Origin: Capra hircus
Taxonomy: Eukaryota; Chordata; Mammalia; Artiodactyla; Bovidae
DNA: 64,000 bases
Direction: 5' to 3'
Assembly: GCF_001704415.2 (NCBI RefSeq)
Contig: NC_030813.1
Coordinates: 18,742,001-18,806,000 of the forward strand
Shown here in pieces: positions 1-11,139 of this stretch. Numbering within the stretch: the first letter of the stretch is position 1; the number at the start of each line of letters is the position of its first letter. Below the pieces are notes generated by a model. It saw nothing but the letters and a program-made list of their open reading frames with translations. It made no database searches and had not been told where the DNA came from. A program made the translations under genes and the position numbers.

Positions 1-167
1 TTGTATGATTGTTCCCTTTTAAATTCATTTTGCAGATGAAACATCTTGTCTCACCCCTTTGATAATATTACATGTACAGCATGGTTAATTTGAATGTGCA
101 TGTTCTAACCATTAACTTTGTCTTTTTGTTTGTTGTTTTTCTCACTTTGTTTTTCTCTTTCTTGTAG

Positions 168-277
168 AACTCTTTCCTCAAATATGAGTATTTCTTCACA
201 TTTAAGAATGAGACATTAACAAGTTGGTCAGAAGCTTGGTATGAGAAGCTAGGGCCTGTCAACTTTCGGGATTTAGG
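168..277 (+). CDS. candidate internal exon of an unrecognised host gene
   Basis: A long pyrimidine tract (about 121-165) ends in a TAG acceptor at 165-167, and one of three frames is open through the next 110 bases. The other two frames hit stops early. The predicted peptide is rich in aromatic residues (YEYFFTF near its start, SWSEAWYEKLGP later) and does not resemble any LINE protein. Two donors are possible: GTAATC after 277, or GTATGA after 238. Both leave two bases of a split codon. I do not recognise the protein. Its end phase does not fit directly onto the second candidate exon at 22,699, so a real gene would need at least one more exon between them. It could be a chance open stretch. 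Confidence 0.3.
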
Positions 278-1089
278 GTAATCAGGTTGCAAGCTATTTT
301 TTTAATGGGAGTCTTGTATTTTAGCTTTAGTGATTTTTCTATGTGGTTATTTAATTTCTCTTAGAGAGAACAAACTCCTGGTGGCATAAACTGGGCAGAA
401 AGAATTATAGGAGGAACCTGGGAAAATGATTCAAAACCTACCATTTAATCAGCAATCTTTCACACAAATTCTATTTTAATTCCCATTTCTCAAAAGCACC
501 CTCCACTTTGCCTTTTGACACACAAGTCTACAGGCTCTTTTTTCATATTTTGGCACCTCTGAGTATCTCAATAGCCCATGCTGGGTAAGAAATTTGCGAA
601 TTAAAGATAGAAAAAACATAAACTTGATGTATTTTATATAATTTCAGGCTTAAATTAAGGAGTTTGCTATATCTTCTTATAAAGAAAGGAAATTCTTGTT
701 CTCAGTACAATTATATCATTGAATTATTTTCAAATTTTATTTCTTACATGCCTTCTGGCTTACTTCAGGTCTCAAGGCAATAATTCAGATCATGCCCTTC
801 CTTATATATATTATTATCCAAGGAAATTATTTGTTTTGTTAAAATTTCTTACTCTAGAAAATATTGTGCTATAATTATTTTAATCTCTAAGAGTAATTTT
901 TCCTCTTTCATTCATAGTATTATCAGAGATTCCTATTTTTATTGGCTATGTCAGAAAGGAGACTATTTACCTTATTATCTCCTAATTCCAGACAGAGATT
1001 AAAGTCAGTTCTCATCTTTAACTCTCTGCACACTGTTTTGGTATACAGAATATGTTTAGTCTACCAATGGTTATGAGATAATTTATGAA
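278..1089. other. AT-rich single-copy DNA
   Basis: No open frame of note, no SINE box motifs and no LINE similarity were seen. If the segment at 168-277 is an exon, this is the start of its downstream intron. Confidence 0.4.
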
Positions 1090-1705
1090 ACCATGATGAG
1101 CAGAATAATGATGTCCCAAAGATTTCTATGCCCCAATTCCCACAACCTATGAATATGTTGGGCCACATTGGAAAGGGGAATTACGGCTGCAAATGAAATT
1201 AAGGTTGCTAATCAGATGACCTGCTGGGGATATTAATCTGAAATATCAGTGGGCTGAATATAACCTCATGAGTCTTCATAAATGGAAAAGAAAAGCAGAA
1301 TACAGAAGCTAGAGAGATGTCCATGTGAGACATCTCATCCTGGTGTCACTGGCTTTGAAGATGGAGGAAGGAGGGAATAAGCCAATAAAAATGGATAGCC
1401 TCATACCTATGGCTGATTCATGTTTAGGTTTGACAGAAAACAAAATGCTGTAAAGCAATTATCCTTCAATAAAAGAATAAAATTTTTAAAATGGACAGCC
1501 TCTAGAAACTAGAGAATAAAAGAAACAGTTTCTCTCGTAGAGCCTCTAGATAGGGATCACCCTACCAACACGTTGATCTTAGCCCAGCAAGATCTGTTTT
1601 GGATTTCTGACCTCTAGAAGCATGAAATAATGAATTTTTGTTGTTGTAAGTTAAACTGTAATCTCTAAGATAATTTGTTACAAGAACTAAGAAAACTAAT
1701 ATAGG
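1090..1705 (+). mobile_element. old LTR-type repeat (MaLR/MLT1-like), interrupted
   Basis: The layout follows the familiar mammalian LTR-like repeat: an opening about cases of a dated 'cccaaagat...cccaattccc' motif, a central purine-rich part with 'ggctttgaagatggagg', and a closing part with 'cttctgacctccag', a TTGTTGTT-rich stretch and 'aagaaaactaatat'. A related copy lies at 3,085-3,535. A short L1 3' end is inserted inside at 1,403-1,487. Family assignment is from memory of the consensus layout and is only moderately sure. Confidence 0.45.
1403..1487 (+). mobile_element. short L1 3' end insertion
   Basis: The segment carries the typical ruminant L1 tail ('ggctgattcatgtttaggt', 'gtaaagcaattatccttc', then AATAAA and an A-rich tail). 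It is flanked by a 15-bp target-site duplication with one mismatch: aaaatggatagcctc at 1,388-1,402 and aaaatggacagcctc at 1,488-1,502. It splits the older LTR-like repeat. Confidence 0.6.
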
Positions 1706-1788
1706 TTTTGGTACTTGGAAATGGGGTGCTTCTATATCAAACACGTTAAAAGGTAGGGATGGCTTTGGAGTTGGCTGGAAGAATTTTG

Positions 1789-2006
1789 GACTTCCTTGGT
1801 GACTCAGACAGTAACGAGTCTGCCTGCAATGTGGGAGACCAGGGTTGTATCCCTGGGTCAGGAAGATCCCCTGGAGAAAGAAATGGCAACCCATTCCAGT
1901 AGTCTTGCCTGGAAAAATCCCATGGATAGAGGACACGGCGGGCTACAGTCCACAGGGTCACAAAGAGTTGGACACAACTGAGCAACTTCACTTTCTTTCA
2001 CTTTCA
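1789..2006 (+). mobile_element. Bov-tA SINE
   Basis: This is a full tRNA-like plus BovB-tail SINE: a 5' tRNA-derived part with an A box (ggtgactcagacagtaacg) and a degenerate B box (gggttgtatccc), then the shared ruminant tail and a ttcactttc simple-repeat end. An 11-bp target-site duplication, gaagaattttg, is exact at 1,778-1,788 and 2,007-2,017. Confidence 0.93.
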
Positions 2007-2017
2007 GAAGAATTTTG

Positions 2018-2571
2018 AGGTGTATAATAGAAAAAAAAAAAACACCTTAAGATTCCCTTGAACAGAATCTTAATATTAATAGATACACGGATGTTAAAAA
2101 CTCTGCAAGTGAGGGATCATCTAAAAGAAAGAAGCATGGTAAATAAAACATTTATTACCTGAAAGAATACGTAATTCATCACAAACACACTGTTGGTAGA
2201 AATATGGATGTAAAAGATAATTCTAGCTAGGGAGGAGTCAGGAGTAAATGAAGAACATATTATTGGAAACTGGAGGAAACCCTTGTTACCCAGCATAGAA
2301 AGCTTTGCAAAATTCTACAGTTATGTGACAAGGAGAATTTTAAATGATGAAATTATACTTTCAAATGAGAAGCTTACCTAGTAAAAAGTAGATATGGCCC
2401 GTTTCCTCTTGCTGCTTATAGTAAAATACAAAAGGGATAAAGGAACTCAGATTTGATGATTTAGAAAATACTTGGCCTGTTCAGATCATAAAGATTAAAA
2501 TGAAGAGATTCCCACCATCAGAAAAGTGATTTCCAGAATATAAACTAAGAGTTGGCTAAGCAGTCTTTTGC
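2018..2571. other. single-copy DNA
   Basis: No gene, SINE or recognisable LINE was seen in this AT-rich stretch. Confidence 0.4.
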
Positions 2572-2696
2572 TGAAATGGCAACCCATTCCAGTATTCTTG
2601 CCTGGAAAATCCCACGGACAGAGAGGCCTGGCAGGCTATGGTGCATAGGGTTGGAAAGAGTCAGAAACAACTGAAGTGACTTAGCATGCACACAAA
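2572..2696 (+). mobile_element. BOV-A-type SINE 3' half
   Basis: The segment starts at 'aaatggcaacccattccagt', runs through 'ttcttgcctggaaaatccca', and ends 'actgaagtgacttagcatgc'. It lacks the tRNA-like head. Confidence 0.8.
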
Positions 2697-2845
2697 GAAT
2701 AATCAGGAAGATCAAAAGGTCAATATATTTAGCCACACAACAGACTCTTTAAAATAATTAACATATGATTCAGATATTACCTCAATTATCTCATTAGTTA
2801 ACTAATTAGTCAATCTAATTAGTTGACATTTTGGGGAAATTTAGG

Positions 2846-3032
2846 GTGCGGTAAATCCCTGTTGGCTCATCAGTAAAAGAATATGCCTGCAATGCAGGAG
2901 ATGCAGGTTGACTCTCTGGGTTGGGATGATCCCCTGGAAAAGGAAATGGCAAACTGCTTGAGTATTCTTGCCTGGGAAATTGCATAGAAAGAGGAGCCTG
3001 GTTGGGCTACAGACCATGAGGTCCCAAACCAC
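2846..3032 (+). mobile_element. Bov-tA SINE, diverged
   Basis: The head is recognisable (ttggctcatcagtaaaag, then gcctgcaatgcagg) followed by 'gatcccctggaaaaggaaat'. The 3' end fades after 'gaccatgaggtccc'. No clear target-site duplication. Confidence 0.8.
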
Positions 3033-3084
3033 CACCAAATGTATTTTATATGTGAATATTTGAGGAACAGGGACACACTGTGGT

Positions 3085-3535
3085 AGTATAAAGCCACTCC
3101 AAAGATGCACCTGTCCTCATCCTTGGAAACTAAGAATACATTAGTTTACATGACAAAGGGGGTTTATGGTTTCAAGTGAAATTAAGATGACCCCTGGATT
3201 TGAGATGAAGCTGTTAACATACATTATATGGGTGGACCCTCAAGAAAGAGGAAAGCAGAAGAGAAAAAATCAGGCAAGGAGCACAGCGTGAGGACTCAGC
3301 CTAGTGGAACTAGCTTTGAAGATGAAGAAGAGGGAAATGAGCCAAAGAAAGTGGTTAGCTTTAGGTGGTGGAAAAGTCAAGGAAACAGATCCTCTTTGAA
3401 AGTATCCACAGTGGAATCTCCCTGCTAGGCAATGGTTGGTTATGAACTATAGAACTTTTAGACAATATGTTTTTGTTGTTTTGAGCCACTAAATCTGGGG
3501 TAACTTGTCATAGCAACAATAGAAAAATGACACAA
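3085..3535 (+). mobile_element. old LTR-type repeat (MaLR/MLT1-like)
   Basis: This shares its layout with the copy at 1,090-1,705: 'gacaaagggg', 'aagtgaaattaagatgac', 'gggtggaccctcaagaaaga', 'agctttgaagatgaagaaga' and a closing 'ttgttgttttgagccactaa'. The open frame at 3,228-3,428 falls inside it and is not a gene. Confidence 0.45.
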
Positions 3536-3540
3536 AAGCA

Positions 3541-3565
3541 TATATATATATATATATATATATAT
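3541..3565. repeat. (TA)n microsatellite
   Basis: Twenty-five bases of perfect alternating T and A. Confidence 0.95.
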
Positions 3566-3840
3566 GTTTTCAGTAAGAAAAATATATTAGAAATAATGAC
3601 ATCTGCCAAAAAATTACATTTATTGACCCCATAGAGCTTTCTGGCAAATTCTTTTGGCATATTAACATTTTAATGTTAATGTTCACGGTACATTGATAAT
3701 ATTAGTGTAAGTATTTCTTATTTCTACTTTGTAACTTTCTTTCAAAATTACAACTGGAACATTTTGAATTTACCACAATTATTTAGATTCTACTTTATTA
3801 ATCAAATTTTTATTGACTATCAGTTTATCATTCTTTTTCT

Positions 3841-4845
3841 TCAAGAGATGACCACCTGATCTGCCTCCTGAGAAATCTGTATGCAGGTCAAGAAGCAACA
3901 GTTAGAACTGGACATGGAACAACAAAATAGTTCCAAACAGGGAAAGGAGTAAGTCAAGGCTCTATATTGTCACCCTGCTTGTTTAACTTCTATGCAGAGT
4001 GCATCATGGGAAATGCTGGGCTGGATGAAGCACAAGCTGGAATCAAGATTGTCAGGAGAAGCATCAATAACCTCAGATACGCACCCTTATGGCAGAAAGC
4101 AAACAACTAAAGAGCCCCTTGATGAAAGTGAAAGAGAGTGAAAAAGTTGGCTTAAAATTCATCATTGAAAAAATGTAGATCATGGCATCTGGTCCCATCA
4201 CTTCATGGCAAATAGATGGGGAAACAATGGAAACAGTGACAGACTTTATTTGGGGGGGCTCCAAAACCACTGCAGATGGCGAGTGTAGCCACTCAATTAA
4301 AAGATGTTTGCTCCTTAGAAGAAAAGCTATGACCAACCTAGACAGTATATTAAAAAGCAGAGACATTACTTTGTTGATAAACTCTATCTAGTAAAAGCTA
4401 AGATTTTTCCAGTAGTCATGTATGGATGTGAGAGTTGGACTATAAAGAAAGCTGACCATCAAAGAATTGATGCTTTTGAACTGCAGTGTTGGATAAGACT
4501 CCTGAGAGTCCCTTGGACAGCAAGGAGATCCAACCAGTCCATCCTAAAGGAAATCAGTCTTGATATTCATTGGAAGGACCGATGCTGAAACTAAAATTCC
4601 AGTACTTTGGCCACCTAATGTGAAGAACTAACTCCTTAGAAAAGACCCTGATGCTCAGAAAGATTGAAGGCTGGAGGAGAAGGGGACGACAGAGGATGAG
4701 ATGATTGGATGATATCCCCGGCTCGGTGGACATGAGTTTGAGCGATCTCTGGGAGCTGGTGATGGACAGGGAGGCCTGGTGTGCTGTAGTCCATGGAGTC
4801 ACAAAGAGCTGGACAGAACCAAGTGAGTGACCTGAAAAGAACTGA
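3841..4845 (+). mobile_element. BovB LINE, 5'-truncated, 3' half of ORF
   Basis: The copy covers the reverse transcriptase from the segment before the RTGHGT-like motif through the C-terminal region (WTARRSNQS, then the [14 protein letters not shown] basic stretch) to the tail. The sequence for the catalytic YADD box is lost: about 10 bases are missing after position 4,083, removing both aspartates and shifting the frame. A TGA at 4,621-4,623 replaces an arginine codon. It cannot make an active protein. Open frames in the other orientation here are shadows. Confidence 0.92.
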
Positions 4846-5419
4846 TCATAATCTACAGTGAAATACAATCTGAAAAAATACATAATTAAATCACTTAGCT
4901 GTAAACCTGAAATCAACACAATACTGTAAACTGACTTTAATTTTTAAAAAAATGTTAATGGGCTGTGCATAATGATTTCCTTTCCAAAGTATGATATGAA
5001 AAGGATGGGGGAACAATAACTTCTCAGAGAAACCTGACAAACACTAACTCAGTCAGGTGACCAAGATTAACATCACTAGTGATGTCATATTGATGCATGT
5101 ACCCAAGTTTAATGTGGTGAGAACGTAACTTCACCTGTAATTTTCTGCTCCTGAACCCATAAAATCAGTCTCACTAACCTTGAGAAAAAATTCAGACAAA
5201 CCCTAATTGTAAGATACTGGACCAGAACTGAAAAATTAGCACATTCACCAAAAAAGAAAGAGGAAAATTTATGAAACTCTCACAGAGCAGAGGAGACTAA
5301 GGATAATGACGACTACATGCCATGTAGTATATAGATGAACTCCTGTAAGAGAAAAAAGACATTAGGGAAAAGCTCATGGAATTTTAAGAAAGCGTGAGGT
5401 TTAATTAATTCTAATGTAT
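4846..5419. other. single-copy DNA
   Basis: No coding or repeat feature recognised. Confidence 0.4.
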
Positions 5420-5431
5420 CAATGTTGGTTA

Positions 5432-5643
5432 TGGGCTTCCCAAGTGGCACAGCAGTAAATAAACCGTCTGCCAAGGAGAAGACAAACAGACATGGATTCA
5501 ATCCCTGGGTCAGCAAGATCCCCTGAAGTAGGAAATGGCAACCTGCTCCAGTATTCTTGCCTAGAGAATTCCATGGACATAGGAGCCTGGTGGGCTACCA
5601 TGGGGTCTCAAAGAGTCAGACATGAATGAACACACACATCCCC
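5432..5643 (+). mobile_element. Bov-tA SINE
   Basis: A tRNA-like head (gggcttcccaagtggcacag) leads into 'ggattcaatccctgggtcag' and the usual SINE tail ending in a short CA run. The target-site duplication caatgttggtta is exact at 5,420-5,431 and 5,644-5,655. Confidence 0.93.
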
Positions 5644-6153
5644 CAATGTTGGTTACTTAATAGTCTCATATATATCATCATAATACAAAATGTTAACAAA
5701 GGGAGAAAATGGGGGTAGAGTATAAAAAAATGGCACAATACTATTTTCTGCAACTTTTCTATACATCTAGAACTATTCTTTAAAAAGTTTTATTTACTCA
5801 TATAATTTATTTTTAAAGTAATTTGAAAAATATAAAGCTTAAAATTTAGCTTACAGTGTCTTACTAACTGTGGAAGACACTGTAGCTTAGTTCAATCAGC
5901 ATACACTTGGTATGAATTTCTCTTACATTCTCTACGAGCTGTTGACCTAGACTCTGTAGTACACACAGGTGGCCATATGTTAACATTCACTGTACAATGA
6001 GATCTACAACTGTTCTGATGGTATCCTTTATCTTTTTTCCTGCCTGGAATTTGGAAAGGATGATTGGTGCTACAATAGGCATTTGCTCACCAGGAGAAAA
6101 ATGTCCTAATGTCATTAAGCCCTCTTACCAATTAAAACTTAGTTTATAATGAA

Positions 6154-6342
6154 TAAGGCTTCCCTGGTGGCTCAGATGGTAAAGAATCTGCCTGCGATGC
6201 GGGAGACCCAGGTTTGATCCCTGGGCAGGGAAGATCCCCTGGAGAAGTAAATGGCAACCCACTCCAGTATTCCTGCCTGGAGAATTCCATGGACAGAGGA
6301 GTCTGGCAGGCTACAATTCACGGGGTCCCAAGCGACTAACAC
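6154..6342 (+). mobile_element. Bov-tA SINE
   Basis: The head is well kept (ggcttccctggtggctcag) with a B-box-like ggtttgatccc. Target-site duplication tataatgaa at 6,145-6,153 and 6,343-6,351; similarity continues for three more bases with one mismatch. The 3' tail is short. Confidence 0.92.
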
Positions 6343-6860
6343 TATAATGAAGAAAATAATAGCAGCATATTTTAGCCACTGTTGTGAGGTCATCAGTTGC
6401 TTGCAGTAATGAATTCCTGAATCACTTCCATTGTTACTATCTCTTAGTTATTTCTATTACCTTTAATACTTTAGCCATGTTACCTTTCTGTTTGTCCATA
6501 TTCAAACTACTAAAGCCATGGTAAATAATATTTTCTCTAATCAAAGGCCTAGTTATAAATATCCTGAAAGCAGTAGGTAGTTGACAAATGTGAGAAGATA
6601 AATATGGACGCTTTAGCATGTTATTCACTAGAAACAGATAATAGATGTATTTTATTGTGTACTAACACTCAGCTAAGATTCTAGATTCTACTTAGACTAT
6701 CAAGTTAACTTTGTTCAGCAGGATAGGGGGCCCAAACACAAAACTGTTTAATTCTCCTAAATAAACATTAGTTTTTTAATGTATACTATGTTTTGATTAA
6801 TTTCAGCTGTATTATGTCTAAAACTGTCATAAGAAATAGATCATAGTCATGGATATTTTT

Positions 6861-8173
6861 GTTTTGTTTTGTTTTGTTTCTTTTTTTTTCTTTTTTTTTA
6901 ATTTTTTTATTTTTTTTTATTTTTTAAATTTTAAAATCTTTAATTCTTACATGCGTTCCCAAACATGAACCCCCCTCCCACCTCCCTCCCCACAACATCT
7001 CTCTGGGTCATCCCCATGCACCAGCCCCAAGCAAGCTGCACCCTACGTCAGACATGGACTGGCGATTCAACTCCTCCATGACAGTATACATGTTAGAATT
7101 CCCATTCTCCCAAATCATCCCACCCTCTCCCCCTCCCTCTGAGTCCAAAAGTCCGTTATACACATCTGTGTCTTTTTTCCTGTCTTGCATACAGGGTCAT
7201 CATTGCCATCTTCCTAAATTCCATATATATCTGTTAGCATACTGTATTGGTGTTTTTCTTTCTGGCTTACTTCACTCTGTATAATTGGCTCCAGTTTCAT
7301 CCATCTCATCAGAACTGATTCAAATGAATTCTTTTTAACGGCTGAGTAATACTCCATTGTGTATATGTACCACAGCTTTCTTATCCACTCATCTGCTGAT
7401 GGACATCTAGGTTGTTTCCATGTCCTGGCTATTATAAACAGTGCTGCGATGAACATTGGGGTACATGTGTCTCTTTCAATTCTGGTTTCCTCAGTGTGTA
7501 TGCCCAGCAGTGGGATTGCTGGGTCATAAGGTAGTCCTATTTGCAATTTTTTAAGGAATCTCCACACTGTTCTCCATAGTGGTTGTACTAGTTTGCATTC
7601 CCACCAACAGTGTAGGAGGGTTCCCTTTTCTCCACACCCTCTCCAGCATTTATTGCTTGCAGATTTTTGGATTGCAGCCATTCTGACTGGTGTGAAGTGG
7701 TACCTCATTGTGGTTTTGATTTGCATTTCTCTAATAATGAGTGATGTTGAGCATCTTTTCATGTGTTTGTTAGCCATCTGTATGTCTTCTTTGGAGAAAT
7801 GTCTATTTAGTTCTTTGGCCCATTTTTTGATTGGGTCGTTTATTTTTCGGGAATTGAGCTGCATAAGTTGCTTGTATATTTTTGAGATTAGTTGTTTGTC
7901 AGTTGCTTCATTTGCTATTATTTTCTCCCATTCAGAAGGCTGTCTTTTCACCTTGCTTATATTTTCCTTTGTTGTGCAGAAGCTTTTAATTTTAATTAGA
8001 TCCCATTTGTTTATTTTTGCTTTTATTTCCAGAATTCTGGGAGGTGGATCATGGAGGATCCTGCTGTGATTTATGTCTGAGAGTGTTTTGCCTATGTTCT
8101 CCTCTAGGAGTTTTATAGTTTCTGATCTTACATTTAGATCTTTAATCCATTTTGAGTTTATTTTTGTGTATGG
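6861..8173 (-). mobile_element. young L1-BT, 5'-truncated
   Basis: This is the 3' 1.3 kb of an L1 on the minus strand: C-terminal ORF2, 3' UTR and a long T-rich stretch (the poly(A) tail read backwards) at 6,861-6,925. A perfect 17-bp target-site duplication, tagtcatggatattttt, lies at 6,844-6,860 and 8,174-8,190. The ORF2 part has no stop or frameshift. Its 3' UTR is the same type as the copy at 23.5 kb and differs from those at 19.2 and 33.6 kb. Confidence 0.95.
7214..8173 (-). pseudogene. L1 ORF2p C-terminal fragment, fully open
   Basis: The frame is open from the first inserted base (8,173) to the natural ORF2 stop at 7,214, 319 residues. ORF2p is the L1 endonuclease/reverse transcriptase; this piece holds only the part after the polymerase. 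The C-terminal cysteine motif CX3CX7HX4C is intact ([18 protein letters not shown]). The protein ends in the usual TDIYGI. There is no start codon or promoter of its own, so it is a dead-on-arrival fragment, but the lack of any disabling change shows recent insertion. The plus-strand 158-aa frame at 7,593-8,069 is its antisense shadow. Confidence 0.9.
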
Positions 8174-8190
8174 TAGTCATGGATATTTTT

Positions 8191-9429
8191 AACTACATCA
8201 ACTTCTTACCAATCATGATCGGTTATGGTCTAGCTCCCCAAATCTTAATCAAAGAGTTTTAAAAGTGTATAATAACTGATGTTTACAAATTTTGTGATAA
8301 CTTTTAAATGTTTTATGATTATATGACAGCAAACCCGATTTGTAAAGTACTGTATTATGGTTAAATAAATACATCAAAGTGTAAGACTTTCATTCAAAAT
8401 AAAGTACTATCTATTTGATAATGTTGTATCTATGGGAACATCTGTATATTTTTATAGCCTACATAAAACTGTTTAATAGTAACAGTACATTGCTAAATAT
8501 TAAATTATTATATTCATTTTAAAAGGTTGAAAAATAAAGACATTTAAAGAAAACAGATAAGATTTTTATGTGCATTTCTTATGAATTGTGTATGCATGTA
8601 CACATTCGAAGCTGAATGTGTCCATTTTCTTGATAGCCAAAGGTGACTTACTAAACATTTTCATATAAAACCCCCTATTCTATTTTTTTTAATTTTCTCC
8701 TTTTTCCCCTTTTCCAGATTTATTTTCCTTCTTCTAGTTTGAAAGTAGAAGTGAAAGAGTTAATCATCCAGTCATGTCCAGCTCTTTGCAACCCCATGCA
8801 ATGAATTATGAAGAACTGATTTATAACCTTTGAAATAAAATCATTAAAGTATTTTATCTCTGAAAATCTATGAGTGAATTGTCTTCCTGGCACAAGGGGA
8901 CTAAAATCAAACACTAAAAAGGGAACAAATAATTCTAAAATTACTAAGTACAATAATTACTTCATTATAACATAATAGAGTTTCAGATATTTGACAACTT
9001 CTTGGGGGAATTCTAGTAGCTAATAACTAACTGCAGAACTGTAAACACAGAGCACTTAGGCAATTTCTCTGATGCCCTTTGCTTGTTAAACCAAAACGGA
9101 ACTTAATATTTTGAAGGAACTAGACTTTAATCTCAACCCTCTAACTCAACACAAAGATATTTTAATAGCCACAAAAAAGCACATGGTTAGGCAGGGGAAA
9201 TGTTTTTGTTTTTTTTTTTTTCTATTTGATTTTTTTGACTTCAGCTTGGCATCATAGGATATGCTTTTGAAATTTCTCAATGAAAAATAAGATTTGAAAG
9301 TCAAAACAATGAAGCATCTAGAAGAACATTTTCATAGGATTTTGGAGTTGTTAAAAAATTAATAGGACATAAAAATGGAATAACCATAAAAATTTTTCAT
9401 AAATATGGGTATATTAAATTTAACCATTT
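8191..9429. other. single-copy DNA with a small SINE scrap
   Basis: AT-rich. The only repeat seen is a short minus-strand Bov-tA/BOV-A piece at about 8,748-8,802 (gaaagagtta...ctctttgcaaccccatg). No gene supported. Confidence 0.45.
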
Positions 9430-9867
9430 TTATTTGCTTAAAAATACCATTAAGAGAGAAAACCAGCCACCCACAGATGGGGAGAATTTTATCTTCAATG
9501 TATATTACCAGCTAACATCTTGTATCAAAAATAGAAATACAGTCAAACAACTCAATAGAAAAGGAAACTAATCTTAAAAGGGCTTTTTACCAAAATAAAC
9601 CAACTATAGAATGAGTTTAAAACATCTGAAAAGAAGCTCAGCTTCATTATCTGAGAAATGCATGTTAACTACTATGAAGTACAATCACACACACACCAGT
9701 GGTTAAAATTAGAAACAGATAAAATACTAACTTTTGATGTAGATATGGAACTACAGAATCTTATATACTTCTTGTGAGCATAAATCAGTACAATCACTTT
9801 GAAAAATATTCTAGCATTATCTACTAAAATTTAGCCACAATTTACTCTATGACCAAATTCTATTCCT
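9430..9867 (+). mobile_element. old L1 ORF2 3' region
   Basis: The text follows the L1 ORF2 C-terminal region with many changes: 'acccacagatggggagaatt', 'actcaatagaaaaggaaact', 'gagaaatgcatgttaactac', 'actttgaaaaatattctagc'. The same old element appears to resume at about 11,140 after the BovB at 9,880-10,955. Confidence 0.5.
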
Positions 9868-9879
9868 AAGTAGTAATAT

Positions 9880-10955
9880 TGACTATGCCAAAGCCTTTGA
9901 CTGTGTGGATCACAATAAACTGTGGAAAATTCTGAAGGAGATGGGAATACCAGACCACCTGACCTGCCTCTTGAGAAACCTGTATGCAGGTCAGGGAGCA
10001 ACAGTTAGAACTGGACATGGAACAAAAGACTGGTTCCAAATAGGAAAAGGAGTACGTCAAGGCTGTATATTGTCACCCTACTTATTTAACTTCTATGCAG
10101 AGTACATCATGAGAAATGCTGGGCTGGATGAAGCACAAGCTGGAATCAAGATTGCCGGGAGAAATATCAATGACCTCAGAGATGCAGATGACACCACCCT
10201 TATGGCAGAAAGTGAAGAAGAACTAAAGAGCCTCTTGATGAAAGTGAAAGAGGAGAGTGAAAAAGTTGGTTTAAAGCTGAACATTCGGAAAATGAAGATC
10301 ATGGCATCCGGTCCCATCACTTCATGGGAAATAGATGGGAAAACAATGGAAACAGTGGCTGACTTTATTTTCTGGGGCCCCAAAATCACTGCAGATGGTG
10401 ACTGCAGCCATGAAATTAAAAGACACTTGCTGCTTGGAAGGAAAGTTATGACCAACCTAGACAGCATATTCAAAAGCAGAGATATTACTTTGTCAACAAA
10501 AGTCTGTCTAGTCAAGGGTATGTTTTTTCCAGTAGTCATGTACACATGTGAGAGTTGGACTATAAAAAAAGCTGAGCATCAAAGAATTGATGTTTTTGAA
10601 CTGTGGTGTTGGCGAAGACTCTAGCAAGTCCCTTGGACTGCAAGGAGATCCAACCAGTCCATCCTAAAGGAGATCAGTCCTGGGTGTTCATTGGAAAGAC
10701 TGATGTTGAAGCTGAAACTCCAATACTTTGACCACCTGATGTGAAGAGTTGATTCATTTGAAAAGACCCTGATGATGGGAAAGATTGAAGGCAGGAGGAG
10801 AAGGGGATGACAGAGAATGAGATAGCTGGATGGCATCACTGACTCAATGGACATGGGTCTGAGTAGATTCCAGCAGTTGGTGATGGACAGGGAGGCCTGG
10901 TGTGCTGAGGTTCATGGGGTCACAAAGAGCCGGACATAACTGAGTGACTGAACTG
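9880..10955 (+). mobile_element. BovB LINE, 5'-truncated, with target-site duplication
   Basis: The copy begins inside the reverse transcriptase at motif A (DYAKAFDCVDHNKL) and runs to the 3' tail. The 12-bp duplication aagtagtaatat is exact at 9,868-9,879 and 10,956-10,967. The frame is open for about 248 codons from the truncation point to a TAG at 10,622-10,624. The catalytic box reads DADD instead of YADD (10,181-10,192). A TGA at 10,742-10,744 replaces the CGA arginine codon downstream. Confidence 0.95.
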
Positions 10956-10967
10956 AAGTAGTAATAT

Positions 10968-11139
10968 GGATAGCCTTTGATAGCAACTATTTTTACCAAT
11001 AATTTTACATTTTGAAATGATTTTTATGCTAGACCTTGTGTATACTGACCTACCTAATGACAAAAAACCATAATTTTATATTTTTATTGTGTATCCAAAA
11101 CTAAAGCCTACAATAAAATGTTAAAACAATAACTGAACC
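10968..11139. other. unassigned spacer between BovB and old L1
   Basis: No repeat family recognised. It may be a decayed part of the same old L1 or another old insertion. Confidence 0.3.

Noticed and set aside
1796..1981. Many 60-90-codon frames overlapping Bov-tA and BOV-A copies
   Set aside because: The same peptide phrases recur in every SINE copy in both orientations, so they follow the SINE sequence and are not genes.
1789..2006. tRNA-like A and B boxes in this and other Bov-tA copies
   Set aside because: They are the tRNA-derived heads of SINEs, lack a complete cloverleaf and are not tRNA genes.
3228..3428. 66-codon lysine- and glutamate-rich plus-strand frame
   Set aside because: It sits wholly within the LTR-like repeat at 3,085-3,535, and the low-complexity peptide reflects the purine-rich repeat.
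7593..8069. 158-codon plus-strand open frame; a similar one on the minus strand at 34,284-34,730
   Set aside because: Both are antisense shadows of L1 ORF2 C-terminal coding sequence. They recur only because the L1 copies recur.
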